From Ruminococcus sp. AF46-10NS (GTDB taxonomy: Bacteria; Bacillota; Clostridia; Lachnospirales; Lachnospiraceae): a stretch of DNA of 64,000 nt. Shown here piece after piece: positions 30,245 through 40,110 of this stretch. The notes below the pieces were generated by a model that saw only the letters and a program-made list of their open reading frames with translations, made no database searches and had not been told where the DNA came from. Position 1 is the first letter of the stretch. Each line of letters opens with the position of its first letter. Both the position numbers and the translations under genes were made by a program. The stretch covers positions 22,316-86,315 of the forward strand of contig NZ_QRNF01000013.1 of the NCBI RefSeq assembly GCF_003474435.1. Direction: 5' to 3'.

Positions 30245-31155
30245 AATGTCAGTTTACAGGACAGGATACAACAAATGCGATTAATCAGTATAAGTTTGAT
30301 CGTGCCGGTAAGGATGCGATTTTTGCCTTTAAGGAAAGGGTATTGGTACATTTCGCTGTAGACCTTACCAATGTTTATATGACTACAAGACTTGAGGGCG
30401 CACACACTTATTTCCTGCCATTTAATCAGGGAAGTAATGGCGCCGGAAAAGTAGGTGGCAAAGGTAATCCGGTAAATCCAAATGGATATGATACAGCTTA
30501 TCTTTGGGAAAGAGTACTCTGCAAAGACAGTCTGATGGAAATTTTACAGAAATATATGCACTTGCAGCAGGAGTACGATAAAAATGGAAATCTTGTGAAA
30601 GAGACTATGATTTTCCCAAGGTATCATCAGCTTGATGTTGTTACAAAGCTGTTGGAAGATGTAAAAAAGAATGGTTCAGGTAAGAGTTATCTGATCCAGC
30701 ATAGTGCAGGCTCAGGAAAGTCCAATTCGATTGCATGGCTGGCACACAGACTTACCGGACTCCATGATTATGAAGACAATAAGATTTTCCAGTCAGTAAT
30801 CATCGTTACTGACAGACGAGTGTTGGACAGTCAGTTACAGTCTACAGTATATCAGTTTGACCATGTGGAAGGTGTGGTTAAGAAAGTAGATAAAAATTCG
30901 GGACAGCTTAGAGATGCAATCAATGATGGTGTAGGCATTATTATTACTACATTACAGAAATTCCCGGTAATCTATAAAGAAGTGGATTCTGCAAAAAAAA
31001 GATTTGCGATTATTATTGATGAGGCACATTCTTCGCAGACCGGAGATGCAGCGAAAAAGTTAAAAAGAGCATTAGCTGATACTGAAGAAATTCTGAAAGA
31101 GTATGCCGAGATGGAAGATCAGCTGGTGATCTTGGAAAGCTTCAGGGACAGTTAA
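30235..31155 (+). pseudogene. hsdR: Type I restriction enzyme HsdR, internal fragment
   Basis: 306 residues from the middle of HsdR: the end of the nuclease domain (ELKCQFTGQDTTNAINQYKF), Walker A (HSAGSGKS), TDRRVLDSQL and the DEAH box (IIDEAHSSQTG). The N-terminal nuclease start and most of the helicase C-half are gone. After EEILKEYAEMEDQ the text changes to LVILESFRDS and a TAA, a second deletion point. The same frame resumes after the stop with an HsdR C-terminal piece. hsdS is absent altogether. Confidence 0.8.
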
Positions 31156-31431
31156 GACCAGAGCTACGCAAAGAACAATGACAGGGCAACATTTATGCTG
31201 TTATTTGAAAAGGATTTTCCGAATATGGCAGCAGACAGATATGAGCAGAATGACCAGTTTTTCAGAAAACTGTTTGATGATCCTGATATGATGAGGCAGG
31301 TAATGGAGACTGTAGGTTCTGTATTGTATGAGAGATTGAAGAAGAAATATATCTTTGATCCAAAGTCGGGAGTAATTGAAGAGGCGACACCGGAGACTTA
31401 TGTGGAAGATACATATTTGACGAAGAAATAA
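31156..31431 (+). pseudogene. hsdR: Type I restriction enzyme HsdR, C-terminal fragment
   Basis: In the same frame as the previous piece but after its stop codon, 91 codons read YAKNNDRATFMLLFEKDFPN and onward to EDTYLTKK. This resembles the extreme C-terminal helical region of HsdR. With the internal piece it marks a gene that lost its centre and gained an in-frame stop. The next intact operon (DUF6361) begins 12 bases after its stop and may use the old restriction promoter. Confidence 0.7.
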
Positions 31432-31443
31432 GGAAGTGAAAAC

Positions 31444-32646
31444 ATGCAGTTAGGATGGATAGATTTTTCAAAAGAAGACAGGCAGAAGGCCTTGGATGTG
31501 ATTAACCTTCTGAGTGAACAGGGAGCAGTCGATGAACTTGGAATAGGTATAGTTCGTGATGCTTTTGCCAATTATTTTTTCCCTGGGACATCTACCATCC
31601 AGACCAGGGCAAAATATTTCCTTATTGTTCCATATGTCTTGAGAGAGGCTGTTGATGGCAGATACGGCAAAGACGTGAATAGGATTCTTAGAGCAATTGA
31701 TTCTGCTGAAAAAGATTGTGGTATTAGATTGTTGAATGCGGATCCAAAGGCAGAGGGAGTTATCGGAACTCGTGTATTGCCGAAAGGCTGGGTGGCTAGA
31801 AAGCCATCCGACATTTACTGGAATGGTATTCGCACCTATGGAATATTTTGTGATCATGGTTTATCTATTTCTGAATATGTTTCATTGGCAACGAAACTTC
31901 GAGAAGAGAAGAAGGTTAGCCGATTTGGAAATAGAAATGATGATGCAGAGGAAAATGATAAGGATGATTCTGATGCAGGAGATATCGGCAATATTAGATT
32001 CTGGAATCTTCCGATTTATCATGATGACTGGCGAGACAACCTTACAATAGAGTTGACGCAGGAGGAAGCATTCTATCTGGATAAGCAGATTCAGAAGTCA
32101 ACGAAAGGGTCTCTTTTGGAATATGTGCTGAAAAATCATATTGATCTGAATGAATATGACGATTTTGCTTCTTTGACGGCTGAACTATCGGAAAAAGTAA
32201 GTGAAAGGCTGGCACATATGATGAACCTTGCCTGCGATTTTAATAATCTGGTGTATATGGCAAGAGTAAGATACAATGTCATGCTGTCAGAAGGCGAGAA
32301 TACTTATGCAAATGATGAGTGGAGCAGGTTACTTCCGGATATCAGGCATAATGCAACAGTCGATCTGGATGCGGTCTTTGCAGAATTGCAGCTGATAAAT
32401 CCAAGAGCAAAGAGCTTTCTATGCGGGATACAAACAGCATTTATGGCATCGGATATTGAAATGGCTGATGAACTGATTCGTAAGAGGGAACGGAGCCTGA
32501 AAGGAGCAGCCAGAGCGAAGTTAAGCAGAACAAAGGAATTTGATCATTCAAAATGGGTAGGCGGTGGAATGCTCGATTACAGATTCTCGAATGCCAGAAG
32601 AATTGTGAATGACATCTATGCCGGGGAGGTGAGTGCTGATGTTTAG
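31444..32646 (+). CDS. DUF6361 family protein, first gene of a probable defence operon (ZacA-like)
   Basis: A 400-residue soluble protein (MQLGWIDFSKEDRQKALDVI..., GTSTIQTRAKYFLIVPYVLR). The pattern fits DUF6361, found beside phospholipase-D-like and helicase genes. As I recall, the anti-phage system Azaca (ZacA, ZacB, ZacC) has this make-up; I could not check it. Catalytic residues are not obvious. GGAAG precedes ATG 31444, and the next gene overlaps its stop by 8 bases, so the genes are translationally coupled. Confidence 0.6.
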   Translation: MQLGWIDFSKEDRQKALDVINLLSEQGAVDELGIGIVRDAFANYFFPGTSTIQTRAKYFLIVPYVLREAVDGRYGKDVNRILRAIDSAEKDCGIRLLNADPKAEGVIGTRVLPKGWVARKPSDIYWNGIRTYGIFCDHGLSISEYVSLATKLREEKKVSRFGNRNDDAEENDKDDSDAGDIGNIRFWNLPIYHDDWRDNLTIELTQEEAFYLDKQIQKSTKGSLLEYVLKNHIDLNEYDDFASLTAELSEKVSERLAHMMNLACDFNNLVYMARVRYNVMLSEGENTYANDEWSRLLPDIRHNATVDLDAVFAELQLINPRAKSFLCGIQTAFMASDIEMADELIRKRERSLKGAARAKLSRTKEFDHSKWVGGGMLDYRFSNARRIVNDIYAGEVSADV

Positions 32647-34486
32647 ACCGGATTCAAACCGAGATAGAACGGATTACAGCGGTATTTTGATGCCTCCGGA
32701 CGGATATAGATTGGACAGAGCAGTAGGCACTACATATTCACTTGACCTGGAAGCACTCACAGCTGTGGCGATATGTCTTGGATTATCTGAAGAAACAGAT
32801 AGTAAGCTTATGCAAAATCCAATTGGTATGCTGAATGCATTGCAGAAGGTATCAGATAAAATCGTGCTGTTTTGTGAAGCAGGACAGATTAAAGTGCCAA
32901 CAAAACCGACTGCACTATCTATTTTATTAGAGAAAATGGTAGTAGAGGTCGCACTGCCAAAAGATAGACAGCTTGGTCGATATCCGTCATTTCATCCGAA
33001 AACATGGGTATTAGCATATGTAAACGCTGATGGAGATAAAAAATATCGTTTTGTGGTAATGAGCAGAAATCTGACTTTTGACAGGAGCTGGGATATCAGC
33101 TTTGCAATGGATAGCAGTAAAAATGTCAGACAGAAGAAAAAGACTCAGCCTATCTGTGATTTTCTGGATTATCTTGTAATGAATGTGCATAATACCAGCA
33201 ATAATGCCGGAAAGAAAAGAAACCTGATTCGTGGATTATGTGCAGACATTAAGGATGTATCCTTTTCGCTTGAAAGTAAAATATTTGGCGAGAATTTTGA
33301 AGTGCTTCCAGTTGGAATTGGAAAAAATGCTTACCACATGCAGGAGGATATTTTATTCTGCAAGGAAAGAGGAAATGCCAATTCAACATTTAATGAGCTT
33401 GTAGTGATGTCTCCGTTTTTATCAGAAAGTGTGATTGCAGATTTTAACCTGACAGACAGGGCATTGTCGGACTGTAAGAGAACACTTGTTACGAGACGTT
33501 CTGAGCTTGGAAAACTCAAAGCATCAGATGTAGATAATTTTACCATCTATGCATTAAAGGATGAGATTATAGATGGTGAGGAAGAAATTTCAGATGAACT
33601 CGCAGATAAAAAGAAACAGGATATTCATGCAAAAATCTATCTGAGAAGGAAATATTCAGATGTTGACCTGTATCTTGGTTCCATGAATGCTTCCTATTCT
33701 GCAATTAATAAAAATGTTGAAATGATGCTGTGGCTTGGTACAAAGAATATGTATCTGAATGGGGATAAATTCTTAGAGGATATATTCTGTGGACCGGTAG
33801 GAGATGCAAAGAATCCATTTGAGCAGGTTACAGTAGCGGATGCTGTTTTGGAAACAGAAAGTGACAATAGAAATCTGCTGGAGCAGAAAATTAAGGACTT
33901 GTGCCGAGTGAAAAGGCAGGCTGTAATTTCAGAAGATAATGAGAATGCTGGAAAGTACAAGATAGAGGTTGAGTTCAGTGGTATTGAATCTGATAGTGAG
34001 GTTACAGTATCACCATTTAATTCAAAGCAGGAGCAGACATTGTCAGAACATATAGAGTTTTCAGAGCTTGAGATCTTGCAGTTATCAGAGTTCTATGAGA
34101 TTACTGCAAGATCAGGTGATGATACAATTCGCAGAATTATTATGATCCCTACAAGTGGTTTCCCGGATGACAGAGAAAGTGCTGCAGTAAACAGTGTGGT
34201 AAAAGATAGGGCATCATTTGTTGAGTACATAGCGTTTGTACTTGGTGATGATTATGTAGCATCTATGCTTGAAGGAAAGCAGATGGGAGAATCCGGCTTT
34301 TTTGCCAATTCGAGTGATGCAATGCCGGCACTCTATGAAAAGATGTTAAAGACATCTGTAGAAGGGCCGGAAAGAATAAAAGACATTGGATATGTGCTTA
34401 AGATGGTTACAGATAAGGATATTATACCGGATGAATTCCGTGAACTGTATGAGACTTTTTGTAATACTTTGAAAATCAGAAGATAA
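32639..34486 (+). CDS. Phospholipase-D-like protein, second gene of the operon (ZacB-like)
   Basis: About 615 residues with two PLD-type half-sites: HPKTWVL (near residue 119) with following SRNLTFDRSWD, and HAKIYLRR (near residue 329) with following LGSMNASYSA. PLD-fold enzymes of this kind are nucleases or phosphodiesterases in defence systems. The start ATG 32639 is nine bases after GGAGGTG and overlaps the upstream stop; GTG 32633 is too close to that site. The helicase gene follows after 12 bases. A role in phage defence is inferred from the family and neighbours. Confidence 0.65.
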   Translation: MFRPDSNRDRTDYSGILMPPDGYRLDRAVGTTYSLDLEALTAVAICLGLSEETDSKLMQNPIGMLNALQKVSDKIVLFCEAGQIKVPTKPTALSILLEKMVVEVALPKDRQLGRYPSFHPKTWVLAYVNADGDKKYRFVVMSRNLTFDRSWDISFAMDSSKNVRQKKKTQPICDFLDYLVMNVHNTSNNAGKKRNLIRGLCADIKDVSFSLESKIFGENFEVLPVGIGKNAYHMQEDILFCKERGNANSTFNELVVMSPFLSESVIADFNLTDRALSDCKRTLVTRRSELGKLKASDVDNFTIYALKDEIIDGEEEISDELADKKKQDIHAKIYLRRKYSDVDLYLGSMNASYSAINKNVEMMLWLGTKNMYLNGDKFLEDIFCGPVGDAKNPFEQVTVADAVLETESDNRNLLEQKIKDLCRVKRQAVISEDNENAGKYKIEVEFSGIESDSEVTVSPFNSKQEQTLSEHIEFSELEILQLSEFYEITARSGDDTIRRIIMIPTSGFPDDRESAAVNSVVKDRASFVEYIAFVLGDDYVASMLEGKQMGESGFFANSSDAMPALYEKMLKTSVEGPERIKDIGYVLKMVTDKDIIPDEFRELYETFCNTLKIRR

Positions 34487-34498
34487 CGAGGTGATGTC

Positions 34499-37420
34499 AT
34501 GTCACAATTTAATATAGATGAAATTGAAAAGCGTACCCTTTCCGGTCTGAAGGATTTTCAAAGAGCGACTGTGGAGAGAGTGGATTATCTGTTCCGGCAT
34601 AATCAGAATCGTGTGCTTGTAGCAGATGAAGTGGGTATGGGAAAAACTCTTATTGCCAGAGGAGCAATTGTAAAGACAGCAAGACTTAGAATCGAAGAGA
34701 AAGATGATCTGTTTAAGGTAATTTATATCTGCTCTAATCAGAACATAGCAAATCAGAATATCAGAAAACTTGATGTAACAGGAAAGAATGCCATCGGCTC
34801 AGTATCAGATACCAGACTGTCTATGCAGCATTTAAAGATTACTGAGCAGGAAAATGATCCGCAGATAAAGGAAGGTTTTATACAGCTTATCCCACTTACA
34901 CCGGAAACATCTTTCCGCATGACCACCGGAGGTGGAAGTGTGCAGGAAAGAGCACTTATGTATGCCATTTTAAGGAGAATGCCGGACTTTAAAGGACATG
35001 TAACTTCTCTTGAAAAATTTATGATAATGGATGCTGTAAAAGCATGGGATGGATGGGCAAAATGGAACTTTGAAAATCGTGTGGCAGAATGCGAAAAGAT
35101 GACGAAGGGTGTCTATCCACAAAATGTGATAGAAAAAATCCTTAATTATCAGGAGTATGAAAGTATAAGGGACATGCTGCTTAATCATTTGCATGAAAGA
35201 AGATACAATAAACAGCTTACATATTCCAATTACTATGTGATGAATAAGCTTCGTGTGATGTTTGCGAGAATCAGTGTATCTATGCTTGAGCCGGATCTGG
35301 TAATCATGGATGAGTTTCAGAGATTTAAGTTTCTTTTGTCATCCGATGACAGTGAGCTTGGTATTCTTGCACACAGTTTCCTTAGTGGACATGATACAAG
35401 GGTACTTCTGTTGTCGGCTACACCATATAAATTGTATTCTACCCTTGAAGAGATAGATGAAAATCAGCTTGATGAGCATTATGCAGAGTTTTTTCAGGTT
35501 ATGAACTTTCTTTTTGATGATGAAGTCAAAGACATTAAATTTAAGGAAGTGTGGAAGAATTATTCCCATGCTCTAAGTGAGTTGAAGGCAGGGGACAGTG
35601 CAATTATCCGTATGAAGGAGCTGGCAGAAAATGCCATGTATCAGGGAGTCAGCAGGACAGAGCGTATATCTGTCATGGATTCCGGTGATTATACGGATGA
35701 CAGCAGCGTGAAGCATCATTTGCAGATAGATGAAAATGACATAAACTCCTATATACAGATGTCACGATTGTTGTCAAAAACGGATTCAAATCATTCTTTA
35801 CCGGTAGATTATGCAAAGAGCTGTCCGTATCTTATGTCCTTTATGAAGAAATATAAGATTAAAGAGCAGATTGAAAAATATTATATAAAACATCCAGATG
35901 AATTTGGAAGTGAAAGAGAACAATGTCTCTTGTGGCTGAATCGCAATAAAATCAATAAATATGATGAACTGCCGAAAACCAATGCAAGGCTTGAGGCACT
36001 GAAAGAAAAAGCATTTACCGGCGGTGCAGAAAAATATCTGTGGATTCCTCCATCACTGCCATATTATGAGATGCAGGGAGCATATAAAAACAGCAAAGGC
36101 TTTTCAAAAATACTTGTATTTTCTGCATGGGAGATGGTTCCACGAATGATAGGTGCGCTTGTTTCCTATGAGGCGGAAAGACTTACAGTTGGAAAACTGG
36201 TACATCAGATAAAGAATCAGGATAAGAAGAATACGGGGTATTTTGCGGATGGTTCGAGACGATACCCGGTGGCAAGGCTCAGGTTTAATGTTTCAAATGG
36301 AGAAGTAAGAGGCATGAGCCTGTTTGCACTGCTTTATCCTTCAAAGACACTTTCTGATATGTATTTACCGATTGAGTCATTGAATAATCATGAATCATTA
36401 GAAGTAATAGAGAAATCTGTACGGCTGAAACTGAAAGAGAAGCTTGCGATAATCGAAGAAAAGTATGGTGATTCGGGTAACAATAAGGAAGATGCCAGGT
36501 GGTATTATCTTGCACCGATGCTCATGGATGGAGTCATCTATGCAAAGCATTGGATAGAGGATATTGTGTGGGAAATGAATACAGACGAAGAGGATACAAC
36601 ATCTGAGGTCAGAAGCAGTTCAAAGGATAAGAGAAATAAGGGCTTTATTGCTCATATTGATAAGCTAAGAAGTTATTTGGATGCCCCGGAGGAGATTCAT
36701 CTTGGAAGAAAGCCGGAGGATCTTCTGGAAACATTGGTAAATATGGTACTGGGTTCGCCAGCAATATGCATTTATCGTTCTAATGGAAGAAGCACAGCCA
36801 GAGCAACATCGCTTGCAAAGGTATTTGTCAATAATTTCAATTTGCCGGAGTCAACAGCTATCATTGATCTTGCTTATGGCAGATGCAGGGATGATAATTC
36901 CCATTGGCAGAATGTACTTAAATACTGTAAAGATGGCTGTTTTCAGGCAATGATTGATGAATATATCCATATGCTGAAAGAAACAGCAGGTTTTCAGTCG
37001 GATGGAAATCAGTATCAGATTGTGCATGACATGATGATGGATTCATTGAAGATACATACAGCCACCTATATCGCTGATACTTATCCTGATTTCAAAAAAC
37101 GTATTAACGGAGCTGACAGGAAGAGTGATGGATGTCGAATAAGGTCGAGTTATGCAGTTGGATTTACAAAGGATGCAGGAGATAATTCCAAGGTAGTCAT
37201 GCGTAAAGAAAATATCAGAAATGCCTTTAACTCACCAATGCGTCCATTTGTGCTCGCCACAACATCAATCGGACAGGAAGGATTGGATTTTCATAATTAT
37301 TGTCGTGTGATTATGCACTGGAATCTTCCAAGTAATCCCATAGATGTAGGACGGATTTTGCGGACATTCAAAATAAAAAAGAATGTGGAGGTAACAGACA
37401 ATGGCAAAATCATTATTTGA
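34499..37420 (+). CDS. Superfamily 2 helicase, third gene of the operon, C-terminally truncated (ZacC-like)
   Basis: 973 residues. Visible motifs: ADEVGMGKTLIA (Walker A, residue 42), VIMDEFQRF (DEFQ box, about 270), LLLSATPYK (motif III, about 304) and TTSIGQEGLDF (motif V, about 920). After NPID (about 950) the expected QREGRxxR motif VI is missing and the text turns into VGRILRTFKIKKNVEV... up to the stop, overlapping tnpV. An inserted tnpV-tet segment has therefore most likely replaced the C-terminus at about 37345. Without motif VI the ATPase is probably inactive, so the operon may no longer protect. Confidence 0.7.
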   Translation: MSQFNIDEIEKRTLSGLKDFQRATVERVDYLFRHNQNRVLVADEVGMGKTLIARGAIVKTARLRIEEKDDLFKVIYICSNQNIANQNIRKLDVTGKNAIGSVSDTRLSMQHLKITEQENDPQIKEGFIQLIPLTPETSFRMTTGGGSVQERALMYAILRRMPDFKGHVTSLEKFMIMDAVKAWDGWAKWNFENRVAECEKMTKGVYPQNVIEKILNYQEYESIRDMLLNHLHERRYNKQLTYSNYYVMNKLRVMFARISVSMLEPDLVIMDEFQRFKFLLSSDDSELGILAHSFLSGHDTRVLLLSATPYKLYSTLEEIDENQLDEHYAEFFQVMNFLFDDEVKDIKFKEVWKNYSHALSELKAGDSAIIRMKELAENAMYQGVSRTERISVMDSGDYTDDSSVKHHLQIDENDINSYIQMSRLLSKTDSNHSLPVDYAKSCPYLMSFMKKYKIKEQIEKYYIKHPDEFGSEREQCLLWLNRNKINKYDELPKTNARLEALKEKAFTGGAEKYLWIPPSLPYYEMQGAYKNSKGFSKILVFSAWEMVPRMIGALVSYEAERLTVGKLVHQIKNQDKKNTGYFADGSRRYPVARLRFNVSNGEVRGMSLFALLYPSKTLSDMYLPIESLNNHESLEVIEKSVRLKLKEKLAIIEEKYGDSGNNKEDARWYYLAPMLMDGVIYAKHWIEDIVWEMNTDEEDTTSEVRSSSKDKRNKGFIAHIDKLRSYLDAPEEIHLGRKPEDLLETLVNMVLGSPAICIYRSNGRSTARATSLAKVFVNNFNLPESTAIIDLAYGRCRDDNSHWQNVLKYCKDGCFQAMIDEYIHMLKETAGFQSDGNQYQIVHDMMMDSLKIHTATYIADTYPDFKKRINGADRKSDGCRIRSSYAVGFTKDAGDNSKVVMRKENIRNAFNSPMRPFVLATTSIGQEGLDFHNYCRVIMHWNLPSNPIDVGRILRTFKIKKNVEVTDNGKIII

Positions 37421-37775
37421 GGAACTGGGCGGCAAATACGAAAGGCAAGGGGATTATTTGATACCGTGCTTAACTGTACCCGCCGAAGAAGAACAGGCAA
37501 TAGGCATCTGGGGGCAACGGCATTTAGATTATCTAAAACAGTACCGTAAAGTTACATACACCAATCTTCTTACAAGCGGCAGGCTAAACGCCTACCTTGC
37601 CGACATCAACAGACAGGCACAGGAACGCTTTGAAAGGCTCATAGAGGGTATGAAACAGGCACAGGGCATAACGGAACAGCTAAAGGCAGAAAACGCCTTA
37701 GAATGGACAGGATGCCTCAATAACATAAGGGCTTGTGCGAGGGAGATTGTGGAAAAGGAAATTATTTTTGCATAA
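37401..37775 (+). CDS. tnpV: TnpV family transposon protein
   Basis: A 124-residue protein (MAKSLFEELGGKYERQGDYL...) of the TnpV family, found with Tn4451-like mobile elements; its exact role is unsettled. GTGGAGG precedes ATG 37401, and the gene overlaps the truncated helicase frame by 20 bases. It marks the left part of the tetracycline-resistance insert. A diverged homologue is nested at 19726-20070. No tnpX recombinase accompanies it here, so the insert is not a complete element. Confidence 0.75.
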   Translation: MAKSLFEELGGKYERQGDYLIPCLTVPAEEEQAIGIWGQRHLDYLKQYRKVTYTNLLTSGRLNAYLADINRQAQERFERLIEGMKQAQGITEQLKAENALEWTGCLNNIRACAREIVEKEIIFA

Positions 37776-37784
37776 ACAGATGAT

Positions 37785-37815
37785 TAGTGGCAGGGGGAAA
37801 TCCTGCCGCTTTTTC
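37785..37815 (+). terminator. Terminator after tnpV
   Basis: AGTGGCAGG and CCTGCCGCT form a stem (one G-T pair) around GGGAAAT, followed by TTTTCT. It isolates tnpV from the tet promoter 18 bases further on. Confidence 0.65.
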
Positions 37816-37832
37816 TGCTTTAGTTTGTCAGC

Positions 37833-37861
37833 TTGACAAATAAAGGGTTAAGGAATATAAT
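37833..37861 (+). promoter_or_regulatory. Consensus promoter of the tet gene
   Basis: TTGACA (37833-37838), exactly 17 bases, then TATAAT (37856-37861): a perfect housekeeping sigma promoter. It drives the leader peptide and, when the attenuator is passed, the ribosomal protection gene. Confidence 0.85.
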
Positions 37862-37893
37862 TAGATTCAGTATTATACAAGGAGTTAATAAAT

Positions 37894-37917
37894 ATGCGGC
37901 AAGGTATTCTTAAATAA
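37894..37917 (+). CDS. Leader peptide of the tet attenuator (MRQGILK)
   Basis: A 7-residue open frame ATG...TAA with AAGGAG nine bases upstream. Its own 3' half (AAGTATTCTTAAACT-like) can pair with AGTTTAAGAATACTT downstream near 37998-38012. This is the usual design of tet(M)/tet(O)-type attenuation, where translation of the leader under tetracycline changes RNA folding. Confidence 0.6.
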   Translation: MRQGILK

Positions 37918-38069
37918 ACTGTCAATTTGATAGTGGGAACAAAAAGTAGCAGTCCCGTTTCACTTTTAATATGGGGCTTAGTTTTTTGTACCCAGTTTAA
38001 GAATACTTTTATCATGTAATTTTATATGCCCGAAAACATATAAGTGTTTTGGGGCTATTGGAGTTATTT

Positions 38070-38107
38070 ACCCAGTGATAGGAGTATTTATCACTGGGTA
38101 TTTTTAT
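38070..38107 (+). terminator. Attenuator hairpin upstream of the tet gene
   Basis: ACCCAGTGATA (38070-38080) and TATCACTGGGT (38089-38099) form a perfect 11-pair stem, followed by ATTTTTATG. It sits 42 bases before the tet start and matches the terminator described for tet(M)-class leaders. Read-through is expected when tetracycline slows ribosomes on the leader. Confidence 0.75.
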
Positions 38108-38141
38108 GCCCTTTTTTGGGTGTTGATAGGAGGAAAATCAC

Positions 38142-40061
38142 ATGAAAATAATTAACTTAGGCATTCTGGCTCACGTTGACGCAGGAAAGACAACATTAAC
38201 GGAAAGTTTATTGTATACCAGTGGTGCAATTGCAGAACTAGGGAGCGTAGATGAAGGCACAACAAGGACAGATACAATGAATTTGGAGCGTCAAAGGGGA
38301 ATCACTATCCAGACAGCAGTGACATCTTTTCAGTGGGAGGATGTAAAAGTCAACATTATAGATACGCCAGGCCATATGGATTTTTTGGCGGAAGTATACC
38401 GTTCTTTATCCGTATTAGACGGAGCAGTATTATTAGTTTCTGCAAAGGATGGCATACAGGCACAGACCCGTATACTGTTTCATGCACTACAGATAATGAA
38501 GATTCCGACAATTTTTTTCATCAATAAAATTGACCAAGAGGGGATTGATTTGCCAATGGTATATCGGGAAATGAAAGCAAAGCTTTCTTCGGAAATTATA
38601 GTGAAGCAAAAGGTTGGGCAGCATCCCCATATAAATGTAACGGACAATGACGATATGGAACAGTGGGATGCGGTAATTATGGGAAACGATGAACTATTAG
38701 AGAAATATATGTCAGGGAAACCGTTTAAAATGTCAGAACTGGAACAGGAAGAAAACAGGAGATTCCAAAACGGAACGTTATTTCCCGTTTATCACGGAAG
38801 CGCTAAAAACAATCTGGGGATTCGGCAGCTTATAGAAGTAATTGCCAGTAAATTTTATTCATCAACGCCTGAAGGTCAATCTGAACTATGCGGGCAGGTT
38901 TTTAAGATTGAATATTCAGAGAAAAGGCGGCGTTTTGTTTATGTGCGTATATATAGCGGAACATTGCATTTGAGGGATGTTATTAGAATATCTGAAAAAG
39001 AGAAAATAAAAATCACAGAGATGTGTGTTCCGACAAACGGTGAAATCGTCCCGGCTGACCATGCCTGTCCGGGAGAAATTGTTATTTTAGCTGATGATAC
39101 TTTGAAACTGAACGATATCCTGGGAAATGAAAAACTCCTGCCTCACAAAACACGGATTGATAATCCCATGCCATTACTTCGGACAACGGTAGAGCCGCAA
39201 AAGCCGGAGCAAAGGGAAGCCCTGTTAAATGCCCTCGCAGAGATTGCTGATACAGACCCTCTTTTGCATTTTGACATTGATACTGTTACCCATGAGATTA
39301 TGTTATCTTTTTTGGGGAATGTGCAGATGGAAGTCATTTGTGCCATCCTTGAGGAAAAATATCATGTGGAGGCAGAAATAAAAGAGCCTACTGTTATATA
39401 TATGGAAAGACCGCTTAGAAAAGCAGAATATACCATCCACATAGAAGTCCCGCCAAATCCTTTCTGGGCTTCTGTCGGGTTGTCCATAGAGCCGCTCCCT
39501 ATTGGAAGCGGAGTGCAGTATGAAAGCAGAGTTTCACTTGGATATTTAAATCAATCGTTCCAAAATGCGGTTATGGAGGGGGTTCTTTATGGCTGCGAGC
39601 AGGGGCTGTATGGATGGAAAGTGACAGACTGTAAAATCTGTTTTGAATATGGATTGTATTATAGTCCTGTAAGTACCCCCGCAGACTTTCGGCTGCTTTC
39701 CCCTATCGTATTGGAGCAGGCTTTAAAAAAAGCAGGGACAGAACTATTAGAGCCATATCTCCACTTTGAAATTTATGCACCGCAGGAATATCTCTCACGG
39801 GCGTATCATGATGCTCCAAGGTATTGTGCAGATATTGTAAGTACTCAGATAAAGAATGACGAGGTCATTCTGAAAGGAGAAATCCCTGCTAGATGTATTC
39901 AAGAATACAGGAACGATTTAACTTATTTCACAAATGGGCAGGGAGTCTGCTTGACAGAGTTAAAAGGATACCAGCCAGCTATTGGTAAATTTATTTGCCA
40001 ACCCCGCCGCCCGAATAGCCGTATAGATAAGGTTCGGCATATGTTCCACAAGTTAGCTTAA
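38142..40061 (+). CDS. tet(O/32/O): Ribosomal protection tetracycline resistance protein, mosaic tet(O/32/O)-like
   Basis: A 639-residue EF-G-like GTPase that releases tetracycline from the ribosome. GTP motifs: [10 protein letters not shown] (residue 10), DTPGHMDF (about 74) and NKID (about 128). As I remember the references, residues 1 to about 290 and about 390 to the end follow Tet(O), while the centre ([20 protein letters not shown] to about [13 protein letters not shown]) departs from Tet(O) and matches Tet(32), so it is called a mosaic. GGAGG precedes ATG 38142. Control is by the consensus promoter, leader peptide and attenuator upstream. Confidence 0.8.
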   Translation: MKIINLGILAHVDAGKTTLTESLLYTSGAIAELGSVDEGTTRTDTMNLERQRGITIQTAVTSFQWEDVKVNIIDTPGHMDFLAEVYRSLSVLDGAVLLVSAKDGIQAQTRILFHALQIMKIPTIFFINKIDQEGIDLPMVYREMKAKLSSEIIVKQKVGQHPHINVTDNDDMEQWDAVIMGNDELLEKYMSGKPFKMSELEQEENRRFQNGTLFPVYHGSAKNNLGIRQLIEVIASKFYSSTPEGQSELCGQVFKIEYSEKRRRFVYVRIYSGTLHLRDVIRISEKEKIKITEMCVPTNGEIVPADHACPGEIVILADDTLKLNDILGNEKLLPHKTRIDNPMPLLRTTVEPQKPEQREALLNALAEIADTDPLLHFDIDTVTHEIMLSFLGNVQMEVICAILEEKYHVEAEIKEPTVIYMERPLRKAEYTIHIEVPPNPFWASVGLSIEPLPIGSGVQYESRVSLGYLNQSFQNAVMEGVLYGCEQGLYGWKVTDCKICFEYGLYYSPVSTPADFRLLSPIVLEQALKKAGTELLEPYLHFEIYAPQEYLSRAYHDAPRYCADIVSTQIKNDEVILKGEIPARCIQEYRNDLTYFTNGQGVCLTELKGYQPAIGKFICQPRRPNSRIDKVRHMFHKLA

Positions 40062-40110
40062 CAGCTTGCAAAAGTCATATAAAATGAGATTTGAAAGGAT
40101 TAGAGACTAA

